A DNA stretch of 64,000 nt from Chlamydiia bacterium. GTDB lineage: Bacteria > Chlamydiota > Chlamydiia > Chlamydiales > GCA-2402025. Shown here in pieces: positions 61,599 through 64,000 of this stretch (position 1 is the first letter of the stretch; the number at the start of each line of letters is the position of its first letter). A program made the position numbers and the translations under genes. A model generated the notes under the pieces. The model was not told the origin of the DNA, ran no database searches, and saw only the letters and a program-made list of their open reading frames with translations. The DNA is taken from positions 62,001 through 126,000 of the forward strand of contig JAJACS010000002.1 of assembly GCA_022601395.1 (NCBI GenBank), in the 5' to 3' direction.

Positions 61599-62487
61599 CG
61601 TCTTTGAAAGATTGTGATTTAGAAAGATCCCAGTATGGGGGATTCTTTTGATTATTGCACTTGTATACTTCAACGCTACTAGAGTGATCAAAAATTTTGA
61701 TAAGGTTCCAGCTTCCTCTTGTAGCATGAGAGCAGGAGCCGCTATCAAGTACGATAGGGAGAGAAGAACCCCTCAGATCAGCGATAGTATTTCGATGTGT
61801 ATGCCCATGTAGGTAAAATTTAATGTTTGGGTATTTGGAGATGGTTTTTCTTAAATGATCAGCACCAAGAAGCACTCTTCTTGGATGCTCATGATGGAAC
61901 AAAGGATAGTGGTTCATCATGATGATGTGATCATCTTTTGGTATTTTTTTCAGAAGAGCTTTTAAGTTTTTGTCGATGGTCTCTGTGTATTGACCAGTAG
62001 AAAGATAAACAGGAGCAGGGTAGGTAGTGTCGATACGAACGAGCCAGTGCTTTTTTCCAATATTTAGTGCAGAAACAAAATCATTCTTCAAACAGTATCC
62101 GATTTTTTCATCATGCTCGTCATCAAAATACTTATAAAAAAGCCTTTTTTTGAAGGAGCGCTTTGTATAGGAATCGTGATTCCCAGGGATTACAAATACG
62201 ATGAACCCTTCATCACGTAGTCTTTTTACAAAGTTTCTTGCTGTTTGGAACTCTTTTTTAAATGAGGTTGTAGAAACATCCCCTGAGATAAAGACATGTG
62301 TCACATTGTTTTTCTTGAAAGAGTCGATGAGAGTCTCTGGCCTGTCATTTTTATAGGTTTTACCACGATTAAAAATGACATTCAAATTTCCGATCCATCT
62401 TTTGGACATAAACTGTCCAATTCCAAATTGGATCTTGGAAAAATGAAGATCTGAAATATGAGCTATTGTTAACAAGGGCGTATCCAT
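61591..62487 (-). CDS. Calcineurin-like metallophosphoesterase
   Basis: A 298-residue di-metal phosphoesterase. Metal motifs in order: HISDLHFSK (DxH), ISGDVSTT (GDxx), IPGNHDSYT (GNHD), MMNHYPLFHHE and YLHGHTHRN (GHxH). It has no signal peptide. Similar chlamydial proteins include YaeI/LpxG-like lipid A hydrolases, but the membrane segment of LpxG is missing, so a nucleotide or phosphoprotein substrate is equally possible. Its end is coupled to the YkgJ gene. Confidence 0.9.
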   Translation of the reverse strand: MDTPLLTIAHISDLHFSKIQFGIGQFMSKRWIGNLNVIFNRGKTYKNDRPETLIDSFKKNNVTHVFISGDVSTTSFKKEFQTARNFVKRLRDEGFIVFVIPGNHDSYTKRSFKKRLFYKYFDDEHDEKIGYCLKNDFVSALNIGKKHWLVRIDTTYPAPVYLSTGQYTETIDKNLKALLKKIPKDDHIIMMNHYPLFHHEHPRRVLLGADHLRKTISKYPNIKFYLHGHTHRNTIADLRGSSLPIVLDSGSCSHATRGSWNLIKIFDHSSSVEVYKCNNQKNPPYWDLSKSQSFKDDD

Positions 62488-62542
62488 AAGGTCCTATTGT
62501 ACTTGCCGAATGAGATTATGGACAATGGAAGAAATTTTTGAA

Positions 62543-62881
62543 TTACCCTGTCTTCTTAAATTTTTTGCTCAGTTTGTAGTTTAAGTCTTTCGTACGTTGT
62601 TTGTTCTGATCCTGAACAACTTGTGTCCATCTTTCGTTTTCATGGTTTGCATGATCAGGCTCTGTCACTTCGTGATTTTCACTGGGCTTGGCTCTTTTTG
62701 CTGTTTTCTTGTGATGCTTGTGCGCTTTACGGGGAAGATTGTGTTCACTGGCTTCAAAACTCTTCTTATAATCAGGGTTTTCGATCATATCTTCTGGAAG
62801 TGGTCCAGAGTCTTTGATCTCGTTTGCCTCTTTTATCGCTTTCTTTTTCAAGTGTTTGCGATGATGGGGTGAATCTTTCAT
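62543..62881 (-). CDS. Small His/Lys-rich protein
   Basis: This 112-residue hydrophilic protein is rich in Lys and His (HHRKHLKKKAIKEANEI; PRKAHKHHKKTAKRAKP) with an acidic, Asn/His-rich middle (SENHEVTEPDHANHENERW). It has no signal or membrane segment. The ATG at 62881 (MKDSPHHRKH) has GGAGG 5 nt upstream and is preferred to ATGs at 62893 and 62908. Composition suggests disorder and nucleic-acid or metal binding. Not recognised. Confidence 0.65.
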   Translation of the reverse strand: MKDSPHHRKHLKKKAIKEANEIKDSGPLPEDMIENPDYKKSFEASEHNLPRKAHKHHKKTAKRAKPSENHEVTEPDHANHENERWTQVVQDQNKQRTKDLNYKLSKKFKKTG

Positions 62882-63140
62882 TGTAGCCTCCATGATGACG
62901 AGGGCCAAACCGATATTTTAGAAAAAGGGATGGTTGTCCTTCTTACTAGAATATGATCTGCACCCTCAATACCAATATTAAAATTAAAGTATTTAATTTA
63001 CAATAGTTCTGAAAAATAAAATCTATCTAATTAACTTACATGAGTTTAATTCATAGGTGTAATTAGAAAGGCTTAGATAGTTGGCTAGGTTTTGCTAGTG
63101 CGTTTACAAGTGATTGGAAGTCTGTATGATGCAAAGTTTA

Positions 63141-63905
63141 TCAGTTAGGTTTCCTTGCTCCCTTATTAGAAGATGTATTCGTATATGCTCTGTATTGCTG
63201 TATTATGTTTGCAGTTGTTCCTAATTCTTGGGTGATGGCAAGGCTTTGCGTATCAGAAAACTTTGATGCATCTGTTAGTGTAGCTACAACGTGTCCACTT
63301 TCATCTTTAACTTGTATGCCGTTGTTTTCTGTGAGTAATGAGAATGTATACGTCAAATCTGTAGTTTTTTTAGGAGTGCGCAAGATCTTTTCTTGATTGA
63401 TAGTGCCAGTAGGAGTTGAAGTTCTGGCTAAAATAAAAGAAAGTCCAAGTATTGGAAAAGTTATAGGTCTTGCAGAACAGAGAAGATTTTGAGCTGTGCC
63501 ATTTGGAAAATCTGTCAATGTAAAAGCCGTGCCACCTGGAACGATTGTTACAAGCGCTGCATTTGTAAGGGTCACTTGCTCTTTGGACTCCGTGACAATT
63601 TTGGCGTTTGTTACGGTATTTCCTGGGAGTGCTATCAATGAAACATTGGAACTTTGGCTATTTACAACAAACACTGTGGCGTTGTTTGGTGCAACAACAA
63701 GACCTTTAGGGCTTGAAAAACCAGAGATGGTGGTTACGGTAGATGAAAAAGTCTTAGTGGAAGTATTGAAGGTTGCCTTAGCAACTGTATTTTTAACAGC
63801 GCCGCCATTTGCACCATTTGTGACAAAAACAAGGATCTTATCTTGCACGCCGAAGGCTAAAAAATGTGCACTCAAAATAAGAAATAGAAAGCATCTAAAC
63901 ATCAT
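63141..63905 (-). CDS. Exported protein with one beta-propeller-like repeat
   Basis: A signal peptide (residues ~1-19, MMFRCFLFLILSAHFLAFG) is followed by a Thr/Ser/Asn-rich mature part. Residues ~22-95 contain a YVTN/NHL-like repeat (SPKGLVVAPNNATVFVVNSQSSNVSLIAL), usually seen in multi-repeat beta-propellers; only one clear copy is present. The rest looks like beta sandwich. The ATG at 63905 follows GTGAGG; a GTG four codons earlier is an alternative. 254 residues. Function unknown, probably periplasmic or surface. No other gene follows to the window end. Confidence 0.7.
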   Translation of the reverse strand: MMFRCFLFLILSAHFLAFGVQDKILVFVTNGANGGAVKNTVAKATFNTSTKTFSSTVTTISGFSSPKGLVVAPNNATVFVVNSQSSNVSLIALPGNTVTNAKIVTESKEQVTLTNAALVTIVPGGTAFTLTDFPNGTAQNLLCSARPITFPILGLSFILARTSTPTGTINQEKILRTPKKTTDLTYTFSLLTENNGIQVKDESGHVVATLTDASKFSDTQSLAITQELGTTANIIQQYRAYTNTSSNKGARKPN

Positions 63906-64000
63906 AAAAAACCTCACAAGAAAAAAACAGATCGTATGGAATTTATATAATTTTATTAAAGATTTGTTTTATCTAACGCCAGCCGATGAGTGAGTTGATG

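Noticed and set aside
63496-63993. Plus-strand 165-codon frame at the window end
   Set aside because: It lies antisense to a gene with signal peptide and ribosome site; its sequence is the complement of the Thr/Asn-rich region and has no recognisable features.

Overview
The window reads as a piece of chromosome from a member of the phylum Chlamydiota outside the classical Chlamydiaceae. The evidence is a Tlc-type ATP/ADP translocase, a chlamydial-style ytgA-B-C-D metal operon in which the third gene carries a C-terminal repressor domain, a 645-residue RseP, an E1 alpha/beta fusion next to a UPF0158 protein, and an hrcA-grpE-dnaK operon with a CIRCE operator. From memory, several blocks match Chlamydia trachomatis gene order: npt1 / CT066-like / ytgABCD / dxr / yaeL; zntA / VIT-like / serS; and SMI1-like / ptsH / ptsI / ybaB / dnaX. 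Genes such as NDH-2, large NAD-glutamate dehydrogenase, HprK and many short lineage-specific proteins suggest an environmental (amoeba- or arthropod-type) lineage. The family cannot be fixed from the sequence alone. The DNA is AT-rich, and no insertion sequence, prophage, CRISPR array or rRNA gene was seen.

Layout. 1-3.1 kb: end of an unknown gene, nucleotide translocase, small basic protein. 3.5-11.8 kb: one long rightward operon of Mrp ATPase, DUF971 protein, ytgABCD metal importer and repressor, dxr and rseP, closed by a strong terminator. 11.9-18 kb leftward: ABC-F translation factor with an attenuator-like leader, an exported GNAT, then dnaK-grpE-hrcA under CIRCE. 18.1-20.8 kb: an accessory island with a membrane protein and a stand-alone LanM-type lanthipeptide dehydratase domain, which is the most unusual gene here. 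20.9-30.6 kb leftward: dsbB/dsbA, glutamate dehydrogenase, P1B-4 metal ATPase with a VIT-like protein, M18 aminopeptidase, serS. 31-38 kb: UPF0158, E1 fusion, a large helical protein, YycJ. 38-43 kb: pseudo-receiver/beta-lactamase-fold protein, FtsK, tRNA-His. 43.2-48.9 kb: small lineage-specific proteins (three tandem paralogues, a Pro-rich protein, two tail-anchored coiled coils), ComEC, NDH-2 and a possible small RNA. 49-64 kb: MFS transporter, SUKH protein, hprK-ptsH-ptsI, ybaB, dnaX, c-di-AMP-phosphodiesterase-like PgpH, SDR, phosphohexomutase, YkgJ, metallophosphoesterase, and two further accessory proteins.

How the genes fit together. The window combines host-energy parasitism (ATP import), tightly regulated Mn/Fe import with matching metal efflux, Fe-S assembly, periplasmic disulfide formation, isoprenoid synthesis and envelope-stress proteolysis, heat-shock control, and a phosphorelay (HprK/HPr/EI) with no sugar permease in sight. 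The accessory blocks are rich in short proteins with hydrophobic or coiled-coil architecture, typical of candidate secreted or inclusion-membrane factors, although no secretion signal can be proven here. Promoter calls are by eye (-35/-10 with 17-18 nt spacing). Family assignments rest on motif recognition, not on database searches.
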